Positions 32,934 to 44,832 of a stretch of DNA of 64,000 bases are shown here, in pieces. How positions within the stretch are numbered: position 1 is the stretch's first letter; every line of letters begins with the position of its first letter. The notes beneath the pieces are model-generated. The model had not been told where the DNA came from. It made no database searches and was given only the letters and a program-made list of their open reading frames with translations. The position numbers were made by a program, and so were the translations under genes. The DNA is taken from NCBI GenBank assembly GCA_022494885.1, contig JAGVSM010003420.1, positions 62,001 to 126,000 on the forward strand, read 5' to 3'. Source of the stretch: Micrasema longulum. Its lineage: Eukaryota; Arthropoda; Insecta; Trichoptera; Brachycentridae.

Positions 32934-33188
32934 TATATCGGTAGTTCCTACGTATACTATTGAATCTGTATTTTGCGAAGTCCACAGGAGCAAAAACAAA
33001 GGTTGATATTTTTTTAGGAAGCTATCGGATACTGTAGACTTGTCAAACATGTGTCTACTAAAATACAGAAGACAAGTGTTTGGCAGCTCTACAGTATCTG
33101 ACAGCTTTTAAAAAAAATATCAAGCTTTGTTTTTGCTCTCCCGAGAACCTCACAAAATGCAGATTTGATAGTAAGGACCGTCGATATA
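32934..33188. mobile_element. Palindromic MITE, 255 bp
   Basis: Arms of about 115 bp pair. The left arm starts TATATCGGTAGTTCCTA and contains AGCAAAAACAAAGGTTGATA; the right arm contains TATCAAGCTTTGTTTTTGCT and ends CGATATA. The central part pairs as ATACTGTAGACTTGTC with GGCAGCTCTACAGTAT. It is non-coding. Confidence 0.85.
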
Positions 33189-33248
33189 TACTGGTTTGAT
33201 TCCATTGGAAAACCAATGGATATAAAAGTATATGATGGGGGTTTATAT

Positions 33249-33497
33249 CGTGGGGCAATTATTACAACTAGGTAACTTCAAAATCAGCATTTTTAAGTTA
33301 TCCACTAAAAACAAATATTTGTATTTTCCCTCTGATTGCTACAAATAGGCAAGCAGTGATTCATTAAAATCATATTATGGTGATTTGAATGCATGACTTG
33401 TCTATTTGTGGCATTCGTGGAGGATAAAAACAGTGCGTTTTTGGTGGGTAACCCACAAATGCTGATTTTGAAACCCAGTTGTAGTAATCACCCCACA
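33249..33497. mobile_element. Element A, intact reference copy (249 bp)
   Basis: Inverted ends of over 60 bp: CGTGGGGCAATTATTACAAC at the left and GTTGTAGTAATCACCCCACA at the right, with TTCAAAATCAGCATTT and AAATGCTGATTTTGAA inside. Flanks ATAT and AGAT differ by one base from a 4-bp duplication. Other copies in the window are at 1-809, 29891-30433 and 61644-62452, all three split by later insertions. Confidence 0.85.
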
Positions 33498-35070
33498 AGA
33501 TTATTGCTACAATCAGATCTGAGACACTGCATCGTACACAGAACTGAGTATAGCTTTATTTCTACTAGTTTGACATAAATATTAACTTTATGAAACAATA
33601 CGATACCTTGATTTATTTTATTCTTGGAAAAGGGAACAGACTTTGATATTTTAAACTAAAATCGATAAATACATTATATAAAGTAATTTAACACGCAAAT
33701 CTTCAGGTACACATACAATAAATATTGGTAATTATTAATAATGTTAAGATTAAACACAATCATTAGCACCTAAATTTGAAATAAATGTGACCAAATACAA
33801 AAATGGCTAAAACAATTATCTACTTGAAATATCTAATGATACATACACGTCAATTTGAGTTAATCTTTAAGACACATTGTAAATAACTGCATTCGTTCAT
33901 TAGTTCACAAATGCTCACATTATTACAAACTTTAATACAAAAACCATTATTTGTTAACAGACACAAGGAAAATATATAACAGGACAATAAAGCTACAATA
34001 TTATTCATTACTGGTGTTGCCATTTTGTTAAAAATTTATTAAAAAACATTTTGCTGTGTAATCCACATCCCGCATTCTTAAGAAAAGCATTTAATTAACT
34101 TTAAAAAATATCCAAGGACTTGGTTAAATGTAAAATAAAATTTCATGCTTTGAGAGGAACGTGTCAGAAAACAGAGGGTACAAAAATATAACATGTTTAC
34201 AGTTCCAATAAAAAATTGTTAATAACCATTTCAGTTATTTGCAACCCACCCAATACTAAGAAAAAGTTTATATTTCATCTTTTCAGAATAGCGTAGAAGA
34301 GTTAAAATATGACTTCTCGTTTTGCATACAGCATAAATGTGGTAAATTATTAAAATTGCCAAACAGTAGTCAGAATTCATTTAAATTTTCGGCGTGATAT
34401 GTTAACTAACCACACCAAGAACAGTCTTCAAAGTAAAAAAAACCCTACATATATGTGTTAGGTATTATTATTCCTTAACTCAGCGAGACAATTGACATTT
34501 CTTCGTCATAACCTAACTAATTATCCTAACTAAATCTATAGTATTAATAGTTTTACTGGTGCAGAGATCATTGCATTATAATATTTAATGCGTGATGGGT
34601 TAACAAAGCATTATGGATTATGCTTTTGGAATAACATAAATACCAATATTTGGTACCAACAAGGATCGAATTATTCTCAATAATTAATTTTACTATGGAA
34701 AAACTATCAACAAATTGCAATAAAATAATATTTAACTAGCGATTTTTCTGTTTCAATAATTCTATTAGGAGCAAGTCAATAAAGAAATTAAATGATTCTA
34801 TAATCAGCTTTTATTAATGCGTTCTACTTAAAGGTAGTTTACCGTTCAATTGTATAGATTACTAAACTATTTCTTAAAACATATGCAAATGTTTTACAAA
34901 CACACTAATTAAAATATGACCATTTGCTAATAAGCTCTCAATCTACATATTGTTATCTAAACATTATTAACAAAAATGAAAAATCTTCCATAATTGACAA
35001 CTGAATTGTGGTCTAGTAGAAGGGCTTGTATTATACAAATGAAAAAAACTGTTTTATTTGAACGTAAAAT

Positions 35071-35110
<40 letters not shown>

Positions 35111-35484
35111 AAGTAGCATCGACAATCATTAAATTTTCTGAATCAAGTTTAAAAAAAATAAATCACAATTACCCTTTTTTTATTTTTTTATTATATACGC
35201 CTCCACTCGTTTGCGAGTGATTTTGGAACACAAATACCCTTCTACGTGGGCATAATTCAAACGTTGGCAAGTATTGGTAAAAAATCGCAATGGAATTTTC
35301 ACATATTTGTGGTTATTTCATTTACATTTTTTTTCCATGTGGAAGGTTATTCAGTTTTCATAATAATTAAGTTATTCATGGTGAATAGGCTAAATAATTT
35401 TTATTACACCAATTATTAAAATAAAATGCAGGTAGTATATTAAATGTACACACTAAAATAAAATCACAATAATATAGGTTAAAC
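33498..35484. other. A+T-rich intergenic stretch without a supported gene
   Basis: No open frame of note and no recognised transposon. It ends in the TA microsatellite at 35073-35108 and a mixed segment to the hAT-type element. Confidence 0.5.
35073..35108. repeat. TA dinucleotide microsatellite
   Basis: An uninterrupted run of about 18 TA units. Confidence 0.95.
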
Positions 35485-36569
35485 CATAGAATTATAATAT
35501 ACCAGAAGGCGCGTAGAACCAAGTTTGTATACATTGTACTGTGTCCAAAAATCCATTCTCTACCCGACATCTCGCCTGCGCACATGCGTGAAGTGACCCC
35601 GTAATGTTGCCAGACCATGAACAATATACACAAATATAAGATAATTTTGTATTATGTTATCTTATATTTTTAAGAATCATGTATACTGCCAGTGACTACA
35701 TTTGCATAAGAGACCATAGCCCAAACACAAAGAAATGTAGAAAAGCTCAAATGCACACAGCGATCCATGGAAAGATCTATGCTATAAGACATAAAATAAG
35801 AAATGAAGAAATTGGGAACAGAACCGGAATAACGAATATTATCGATCGAGTAGCAGGACTAGAGTGGCAATGGGCAGGACATGTTGCGAGACAAGACCCT
35901 ACAAGATGGACCCCTAAAACTTTAAGATGGAGACCTTGGGAGAATAAGCGAGGCCTCGGAAGACCTCAAAAAAGATGGTCCGACGACGGCTGCAAGTAGC
36001 AACTGACTGAGAAAAATGGACGAATATGGAAGAGGCCTTTATCCAGCAGTGGAGAACAGAAGGCTGAAGAAGAAGAAATATATTTTTACAACAGAAAATA
36101 TTTTACTGACTGGACGATAAAAAAAACAGGTAGTTTTATTAGACGAATGTAAAAAAAATATTGAAATAATCATTTGGTAATTAAGTAAATTAATACCATT
36201 TAATATTGCACTAAGGCTTATTAATAGAAAGTAGGTAAAAGATTCTACTACCCTGGCAATACTAACAAAATGTCCACATACTTTTATTTAATAATCTGAC
36301 GGATGGTAAAATAATTGAATTCTTAAATAATATTACTTGTGAATTTGCTTTTTACACATGAAATGTGATCCTACCGTATTCCCCTTTAATCCCAGCAGTA
36401 TTTTGTCACTTGCAAACGACACAGCGCGGCATAATTGTATTTAAATCAGCAGTTGCGTACTAAGCGACATCTACCTAATGGCCAAAATGTAAAACTACTC
36501 ATTTGCAAATAGTTCAGTCAGATTCAGTTTGATGCGCGTATGCGGTTTCTGGACTATTCTAATTCCATG
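35485..36569. mobile_element. hAT-type non-autonomous element, copy 3, split by a LINE
   Basis: It starts CATAGAATTATAATA and ends TATTCTAATTCCATG, flanked by a perfect 8-bp duplication GGTTAAAC (35477-35484 and 36570-36577). The outer parts match copy 1 (82-709). About 430 bp of LINE sequence sits inside, from about 35650 to 36080. Confidence 0.9.
35655..36080 (+). mobile_element. LINE fragment inside the hAT-type element
   Basis: A frame of 106 codons (35679-35999) reads like the C-terminal tail of a LINE ORF2: EIGNRTGITNIIDRVAGLEW, WAGHVARQDPTRWT and GRPQKRWSDD. A short 3' tail follows. It is 5'-truncated and not a cellular gene. Confidence 0.8.
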
Positions 36570-36577
36570 GGTTAAAC

Positions 36578-37429
36578 ATTACATAAACATAAAAATATCA
36601 CTGAATTAGATGCAAAGCTATTTTTTTTCTCTATTAACAATTACTGTTTTTTTTTTTAAATATTGCGATTAATACGATGTGTGTAAAATTTTAATATTGA
36701 AAAATATGTACACAATACGTAAGTATTCAAAGGCTGGGTTAAAATACATAAGTGTTGTAAAGTAACGCTATTCTTGGTGATATCGAGAAATTTAGAAAAA
36801 TTGAAATGTTTATTTTTTTTATTTTTAATGTTGAAAAACAAGTTAAAGTAGTAAGTTATTTTAACCTGTGAGATCATTTTTTAATACTTAGTATGCATTG
36901 TATACGGGAGCCACAGAAAATAATTAACAGTGACAAAGATAACAAATAGAATCCAAATATTTAAAGTGCAATTTATCCGCCGCTTTTTACTAAGAAAAAA
37001 ATAGGGAAATATCACGTTTTTTTAAAAATATTTTTTAAGTGATAAAGGTCTATGAAATACTGTCCAAAAGTTTTTTGCTACTTATTAAAATTAGTAATTC
37101 CCGCAAAAACGGTCATTCCATTAGGCACGCCCCTAACACCTCACGATTCATGTTTATTTGTTTCTGGCCATTGACATTTGTTAAGAACGTTATCACAAAT
37201 CTTGATGTCACAACAGCGAAGGCCAAACATGTCTTGTTTTTCTAGCAGCATATTTTTATTAAATTTCTTTTTTACATTTGTGCATGAAAACATTTCTCCA
37301 CAATAACCTAATTGATTTTGAAAATACAATGAATTGTTCTAAATTCATTTCATATATTTTTATCGGTATTCGTAGTATGTGATATTTCCCTATTCAACTT
37401 TACAAAAAAAAAAAAAACATTATGTATAA
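36578..37429. other. A+T-rich stretch without a supported gene
   Basis: Only short open frames and poly-T/A runs are seen. No repeat family could be assigned. Confidence 0.45.
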
Positions 37430-37439
37430 TTTTTTTTTA

Positions 37440-37885
37440 AGGTATCATTTATGATATAAAGATTAGTGTTCTTATCTATAAAACAATAATACGCCCACTT
37501 ATACATTATTGTTCTTCTATATAAAAGGGAAATAAAAAGCATACATTTTTTTCTAAATAAAGCAATTAGGATAATACTCTGAAGAAATATAGATTCTAGT
37601 GTGAAAATAATGCACAAAGAAATTGGCTTGCTTGTAAAGCAATTAATAAAAAAAAAACATGTGATTAAATTTAACCAACAATGTCATACATACAAAACTA
37701 GGGATAAAAAAATTTAAGGTAACCATTGAGAAGAAAAACAGAGTCTCAAAACTCATTATACAAGAGAATCAAACTGTACAATGAGTTACCCGAACAAATA
37801 AAAGAAATGGAAAGCTTTAAAACATTTCAAATTATTTTTAAAAATATGTTCTTGAGAGATTTTGATATAAAATTGTAATGTTATA
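37440..37885 (+). mobile_element. LINE remnant (reverse transcriptase C-terminus)
   Basis: Broken frames read NKAIRIIL near 37550 and SLYKRIKLYNELPEQIKEME followed by FKTFQIIFKN near 37750-37850, a common ending of non-LTR retrotransposon ORF2. Stops and frameshifts show it is dead. Confidence 0.65.
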
Positions 37886-38209
37886 AAAAGTGTATAACAT
37901 TAGATCTTAAGAGGATGTTCGGTGCCAGATAATTTTGATGAATAGGTATTATAACATTGTTTTTCTGACACTTTTCGTAAATGCCTCCCAGATACTGTGC
38001 GAAAAAGATAACTAAATGTCAGACTGATTATACCTAAATAAAGTAGTCAAAACCGATGATTCGTTGTCACGTTTTCCACACCTCAAAACTGAACTGATTT
38101 GGTTGTTTATTTTTAGAAAGAGTTATCCTATTTGTATACTGTATGTCTGAAGACAGCGGATAAAACTGAATGCTTCTGCTGAAGATAATTCTAAGAACAC
38201 GCCTGGTAC

Positions 38210-38900
38210 GGATGTCAACATGGGAAAGCGGCCTTTCGAGGGACCGTCACCGCGCTAGATTGTGTAATTAATATTAGAAACCTCGGTATGTGTTAGAAAT
38301 GCGCTGCCTCTTTAATAAATACTAGTATTTGTTACTTATGGGGTGGCCTTTTCCATACCGAGGCATTTAGAATAGGTAATTACTTTTAACAAATTAGTTT
38401 TGAAGATTTTTTAATGTTCATTGTTTCGAGCTGCTTTGCCATCGCTAGACTGCCGTGGGAGTTGAAGGGGGAAATGCGTATATACGTGGATGGAGGGAGA
38501 TGAATAGAGCAGGCGGGCGGCTTCCTCTACCGCTTTCTCTCTCGGCTCGCGGAGCAGGGGTAAACGGTGGGGCACGCAGCGCCGACGGTATAAAACATGT
38601 ACACTAGAAAATAAACTATCACTTCTTCTCTGACGTTCGGCTTTTACTCATCTCTACTCTCTACCCCCCGACCTGGCTTTCTACTTGACTTCACTTCACT
38701 TCGCTTCACCCTGCACTTGGATTATGGACTTCTCCTTACGGATTCCTGACCACGGTGAATTGGACACTTTAATCTTAAGTAAGGGGTCCTTCTGAGGACA
38801 TCTTCGGCCTTGGTGAGATGCAACTGGGTGGCATAGCCTCCACTTCACTACAGCGGAACCACAACACGACGCTGATAGGGTGTTCGCTACAGCACCAATG
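38210..38900. other. GC-rich block with TATA box; candidate solo LTR or promoter
   Basis: This block is far richer in G+C than its surroundings. It contains GGTATAAAACATGTACAC at about 38589, an AATAAA just after it, CT-rich stretches and a TTCACTTCACTTCGCTTCAC run. No protein frame is convincing. The TATA box close to an AATAAA fits a long terminal repeat, but I could not fix ends or a target duplication. Confidence 0.4.
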
Positions 38901-39051
38901 GTAAATATCTAGTGTAAAAAAATCATTGCACTAGTGCCATAATCAAGGGAAAAAATAGATGAATATGTGTGTTTGAAGAAAAGTGAGATTCCTCTTAAGA
39001 TGTTATGAACTAACTTAATAAAGCATAAAAAAAACTGTTTTCAACTTTCTA

Positions 39052-39428
39052 CAGCGTGTTCTTTAAACCCTGTCACATCCGAAACCACGATGATCAGTAT
39101 GGGCAAGAAGATATATTAGCATATTTAAAAAAAACATTTAGAATGAAGAAATTTTTTAAAATAAAATATTTAAATAAAACAAATGGTTGCTTACTTCTGC
39201 AGGGGAGAAGCGAGGGGGGCGCGGCCGTGCTGTTGACAGTGTATTAGGCTCCCCTCTCCCTACTCCTCGTTTCGCCACTACAGGAGTAAGCAACCATTTG
39301 TTTTTTATTTATCTTTTATTTTTTAAGATTTTAGTCATTGTAAAAATTTATTTTAATGTGCAAATATGTCTACTTGCTCATACTGATCATCGTGGTTTCA
39401 GATATGACAGGATTTAAAGAACACCTTG
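39052..39428. mobile_element. TA-flanked inverted-repeat element with an inner hairpin, copy 1
   Basis: The outer ends CAGCGTGTTCTTTAAACCC and ATTTAAAGAACACCTTG are inverted, continue through CCACGATGATCAGTATG and its inverse, and are flanked by TA. An inner pair, AAACAAATGGTTGCTTAC and GTAAGCAACCATTTGTTT (39176-39308), surrounds a GC-rich centre with GAGAAGCGAGG. Confidence 0.85.
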
Positions 39429-41284
39429 TATACATAAAGAAGACTAGAGAGAAGAAACATGCTTAGTCAGTTTGTTTATGGATTTGAGTTAAATATGCCA
39501 ATGTGTAAATTTTAACTGTACGCACCGTTATGTCATTCGAAAAAAAATATTACCAACAAGGTGGTCAAAAAGTTTTGGATCAGGTGGAAGAAACATAATT
39601 AGTCAACAAAAAAAGTATAAAAAATCTGTTATTGACTAAGCATATTTTTCCACCCAGTCTTCATATACTTTACAAGCCCAGAACAATTTTAATTAAAAAT
39701 CATACTTCGATTACTGTGATCTCCCTGTTACCATATCATAAATTAAATATAAAAAAGATACCAAAGAGTGAATAAATTAATAGAACATCAAAAAAATTAA
39801 TAGCTTTGTGGAAAAATAAAATAACATAGAAATGATTTTTTATGTCATATTTTATCACAAAACAGCTGCCTTTCGATAATATCAATAATCCCAGGAATAT
39901 TAAAAATAAACTTTTTTTACAAACGCTTTTTAAAAATGTAGTATGAAAGGAGTAATAAAAAAATGATATTTATTTAGTTTGAGAACCATGCTTTGTTACT
40001 AATTTTAACAGTACCATACTTCTGATAAATTTTAATTGTATGCCAAAAAATTAATTGCCATGAAAAATAAAAAAAACAAGAGATTTATTGATGTTTTGAT
40101 AAATCTAGAAAACTAGATAATTGTGAGTCACAAATTCCACTCTATTGTATTGAAATACCAAAATAAATATTCAGTTAGAGTTACAAAACCTGCTACGACT
40201 CATACAATATTATTAACTATCAAATGTATGTTACCATACATATGTTCAAACAAACATTTTGCGATTTTATTTTTTCCCTAATAAACCAAATAATGTTTGA
40301 ATTTTGTTTTTTCATTCCTGGCAATCTTTTCTATGGCGTCTAGTTTTGTCTGCTAGGATACAATCTGTAATCCCGCCTAAATTAGCATTCGCATTTGACA
40401 CTTCAAATCTTGTTGAGAGCATCTGATTCATTATGTTATTATTTGAATTATTTACGGTTAAATAACAACTGACCTGTGACCTAATAAATTCCAATTAATG
40501 TATATTTTATAAACGTTTTCACTATAATCATGATTTTTTTATTTAATAAAATGCGTTTTAGCAACTTGCATCTATTTACCATTCTAATAAAAAATCATTC
40601 TTTGAAACCTAATGTTTGTTTTAATAATTTCTAAACATTATAGTTTAAATATTTATAGTTTATAGTAAAATATTCATTTTTTTTCTTTTCTTATGAAAAG
40701 AAAAAAAAAGAAAATTTAAAAATAATTCTCAATTCTTTCAAAAGGTTAAACATGTTTTTTATTTTTGCAATTAACTAATAAACAGAAAAAATCTCCAGAG
40801 CGTGTTCTATGGTTGTACGATTCAATTGGTATTAAATTTTATTAAAATAAAAAACATAGTTAAAAATAGAATTAAGTACTTATTGCAAATGTAATGAAAA
40901 GTTTAAAATATAATTATTAAATTAAAATCAATAAATTTAATAAATTATCTGTGATTATACTTCTAGAATACGTTTTAAAAGTTAAATCACAGCTCTTTAG
41001 TAAGAGCCTATGTCTAAACAATGTAATTAAATCGATAAATTTGGAAATAAATTGAAAAATTAAAAACAAACATTTAACAAATTTTCTAGTGAGTAGCCAC
41101 ATGATTTGTTAAATATTCATAGATATGCTAATAAAAAAATATACATAACATATATACGCTTATAAGAATGATTTTCTTTTTGATTTAGAGGTGTTATCAG
41201 AAGCACATAGAAATGGTCGAGTGGAATATTTTTTTTAAAATACACATAACAAACACACTAAAAATATGTATGATCGCAGTAGAA
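39429..41284. other. A+T-rich stretch without a supported gene
   Basis: Short open frames only, no splice context, no clear repeat. Confidence 0.45.
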
Positions 41285-41510
41285 AAAATGCTTACATATA
41301 AAATGGTGAATGTTATAGTGAGTAAAGTGGCCACTTAAACCAGTCAATGACAGGTCATAAGCCCTGTAAATGCCCAGACTTCCATATTCCCTTCTCTAAA
41401 ATGTCCTCCAGCCCTGTTGTAATTTGTTAATCTTCTCTTAAGGGGTGAAATCCAGTCTTGTTTACAAATATTTGAACAAACTCAAAATATTGTTTACAAA
41501 TAGATTCTAG
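41285..41510. repeat. Dispersed repeat family D copy
   Basis: AAATGGTGAATGTTATAG, AAGTGGCCACTTAAACCAG and GACAGGTCATAAGCCCTGTA match the other family D copies. A TGAACAAACTCAAAATATTG end is present. Confidence 0.6.
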
Positions 41511-41513
41511 ATT

Positions 41514-41825
41514 ACAATAAAGATGTTCTTTAAACCCTGTCATATCCGAAACCACGATGATCAGTATGGGCAAGAAGACATATTAGCATATTTAAAAAAA
41601 TATTTAGAACAAAGTAATTGAAAAAAAAAAAAAAAATTGCTGTTTACTTCTGCAGGGGAGAAGCGAGGGGGGGTGCGGCTGTGCGGTTGACCTCCCCCCT
41701 CCTACTTCTTCGTTTCTTCCCTGCAGAAGTAAGCAACCATTTGTTTTTTTTCTACATTTTATTTTTTGAGATTTTAGACGTTCTAAAAATTTATTTTAAT
41801 GTGCCAGGGTTTAAAGAACACCCTG
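41514..41825. mobile_element. TA-flanked inverted-repeat element, copy 2 (right side shortened)
   Basis: It matches 39052-39428: GTTCTTTAAACCCTGTCATA at the left, the inner AGAAGCGAGGG centre, and GGGTTTAAAGAACACCCTG at the right followed by TA. The CCACGATGATCAGTATG arm is missing on the right side. Confidence 0.8.
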
Positions 41826-42542
41826 TATATCCTGCAGCTACAGAGCACATGGACAGTTAGAAAATAGTGATGTGATATGACAGTAATAATAAAAATAAAA
41901 ACACATATTAAGTACTTCCTATTTCAAATTATAATACTAGAATGAGATAATAAAATACTGGAACAAAAAATAAGGAACATTCACCTATTTATTTATGTAT
42001 TATTCACTTCATTATTGCTATTTATGTAGTATTCACTTGATTATTGCTATTGAAAGTAATGTGTCAAACAAACAAACCGTCACGCTGTTTCTCCGTAGCG
42101 GTAGGCAGAAAGGACAGAACATCATATCACTTGGCCTTTGCATGCAGACCTCACTTCATCTACATTCATTTAATATCTTCTCACACAGGCACGCTGATTA
42201 TTCTGACTTTTGACATGTCCATTTGTAAGTATTTGTTGGATTTTGTAATGCCACGACTTTCTCGGTCTTCCTTATGGCAGTAAATATTTTTTAGTAATTT
42301 GCGTAATATGTGAGAACTGAAAGATATAATCAGAAAGAGACAATATTTCCTTTTTTTTTCTTCCAAAAATATTGTTAATTTCCTTAACTTTGGTATAAAT
42401 TTAATTTAGTTCAGAAAAATATTGTTAGCATCTGAAAGGCCCTGATAAATCTAAGTATGTTAAAAAAAATGATAAAATTAAAAATGAATATTTTTAGCTC
42501 TACACACTTATTTTCGTTGAAGATTTAAGATAAATTAAAATA
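41826..42542. other. Intergenic stretch without a supported gene
   Basis: Apart from one CTGCAGCTACAGAGCACATG motif at 41832 (see 23011-23420), nothing is recognised. Short overlapping open frames at 41995-42283 have no family resemblance. Confidence 0.4.
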
Positions 42543-43093
42543 CGAGCTACATATATCCTGAAATTAAGTTCCGTTTGTAAATCTCGCTATCGCAGCGCTG
42601 TGATCCCAGTTTCCGAGATGCGGGGTACTTACCCTGACCTATTGAGAAGGAGTTGACGCCATTATGAGTCAGCTAATTATTGTGTATGCTGCTTTGTGCT
42701 TGTTTGAAATTCCGAATAAATTTGAAAATCCCGCCACTTGTGAGATAAGGTCTGTAATTTGTTTCCTTAATGCAAATAACATTACACCAGTCCACATTCA
42801 TCAATAGATCTGTAAGGTGTACAGAAAACATGTGATTAAGTTTTCATTAAAGGAATGAATTACAGACCTGATCTCACGAGCGGCAGGATTTTCAATTTTA
42901 TTCGGCAGTTCAAACAAGCACCACGAGGTACACGCAACAGTCAGCTAAATCTTATGATTCTTGATATTATAAGCCATTATTGGCTTTAGCTTCTTTTCAA
43001 TAGATCAGGGTAAGTACTTTGCATGTGCGAAACTACATTTGTAGCGCTGTAATGGCGAAAAATACAAACAGAATTTACCTTTTAAATATAGCC
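42543..43093. mobile_element. Folded-back mariner remnant
   Basis: The left half starts CGAGCTACATATATCCTGAA, like the terminal repeat of the mariner at 63536-63993. A broken transposase frame follows (CEIRSVICFLNANN, PVHIHQ..CKVYRKHV), near the N-terminus of mariner transposases. The right half (about 42850-43093) repeats the same region inverted: GACCTGATCTCACGAGCGG against CCGCCACTTGTGAGATAAGG. Two copies of the element's first part are therefore joined head to head or tail to tail. Confidence 0.75.
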
Positions 43094-44832
43094 CATAAAC
43101 ACACACATTGTAAAATATTATTAATCACTATAAATTTTGTAGTCATAGTATATTGATACATACATAGGTATATCTTAAGTTTATTAAAAAGAACAAAAAC
43201 AAATATTCACAAAATTCATATGTGTACGTACCTATTTACAGTTGAATGAAAAAATACTTATTCATGATTAACATTATTTTTTCTGTCATATTAGTAAAAA
43301 AAAAAGGTTCGTTAACACGCTTGCACGCTGTGACTTATATGTTGTAAACATAAGCGTAAGTATTTAAAAAAATCACCAGATATTTTGACACCAGAGTTGT
43401 GATATTCTGTCATTAGTTTATATACTTGGGAGATATATCACCCATTAATTGTTGGTGTAATGTATGGTGACACAAATATTTTTATCACTTATCTGCGAGA
43501 ATATAAATCCGCAAACTTGTTAACATTCTGTCATATTGTAAATTGTATAATTATTATAACATACATAAGTATTTGATAACAGTGAAGAGATTTTACAGAT
43601 TGTTTATAAATTCAAGCAAAAAAAATATTGAACTGGTGGATACAGCCTTTAAGTATGAAGCAAAAAATGACAATTTAAAATGACTAAATTATCATTTATA
43701 AATACCTCAATGAGTAAAAATGGGTCAAAGTTAAATTTACATACTTTTTGTCAAAGTCAAAATTGTTAATTGGTTTTAAGTAATTATTGCAGGTTATCGT
43801 TTTATAGTTTTGTAACCATATGTTTTCTGTATTAAGTTACCATAATTTTGAATAAAAATTAGACAAATATAAACTTTCTTTTTTAAAAATAAAATTACAG
43901 AAATCAACAATGAATGAATTAATTTTAAATTAGAGAAATACCTTTCAATAAGAAAATAATATTAGGTGTTAATATACGTTATGTGCATTTTTTTCAAAAT
44001 TAAAAAATGAGCACCTGAAGTAAAGCATTCGAGAGAATTTTTTTGCTCTACAGGATGCTGTGTTTGCTTTAAGTTACATCTATTATTTTATTTGATTACA
44101 AGCCTTCAAACTGGATTGTCAAGTGGATGAAAGTGAGCATTTTCGACACTGCCTTCTGTTCATGTTAAATTGAGGAATGAAGCTGCCAAAGCTGGTATAT
44201 TTGCGCAGTGTACGGTGAAGATGCAAATATTTTTTTTTTTTTTTTTTTGTGTCATCTTGTCCTCTTTATTTGGAAAAAAAATGTACACAATTTATGTTAA
44301 CACCCAATATTCGTCAACACTATTTATCAACACATTCATCAACACATGCACAACAATATTTATCAACACATGCATGAACTAAAAGCAAGACCGTTTGAAT
44401 TATTTGTGATGAAATCATCTAATACTCCATAAAACAGATAAAATATCATCACTCGTGGTAAAATTATTGTATAAAATGTTTAAAAGCTTAATAATGTTAA
44501 TAAACCGTTTCATATAGTAGTTTTGTATAGCTAACGTATTTATGATAATGTCATAAGCATTGTTATAAACATAAAATTTATGGCTTATTTTGCAAATTAA
44601 ATAACAGAAATATCAAAAATACAAATAATACTATTGTAATATCAGTTTCTTACTCAGGTAAATGTATACCGCGTGATTATTTTTTACTCTAATATCGATT
44701 CCGATGATGGGCAGACAATTTTTGCCAAGTATGGAAATTGTGGGTAGGTTAACATGGTAACCATGTATATGCGTACAAGCTGATGTAGATGCAGGTTTTC
44801 AGGCCTACGAAGTCGGTTTACCACGTCGATAG
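43094..44832. other. A+T-rich region downstream of Rab30
   Basis: No gene is supported. The Rab30 3' UTR would lie just left of 44833 on the minus strand; no clear AATAAA could be chosen among the A/T runs. A T-run of about 20 bases is at 44228-44250. Confidence 0.4.

Noticed and set aside
35679..35999. 106-codon open frame as a cellular gene
   Set aside because: Its sequence is the C-terminal tail of a LINE ORF2, and it sits inside a transposon.
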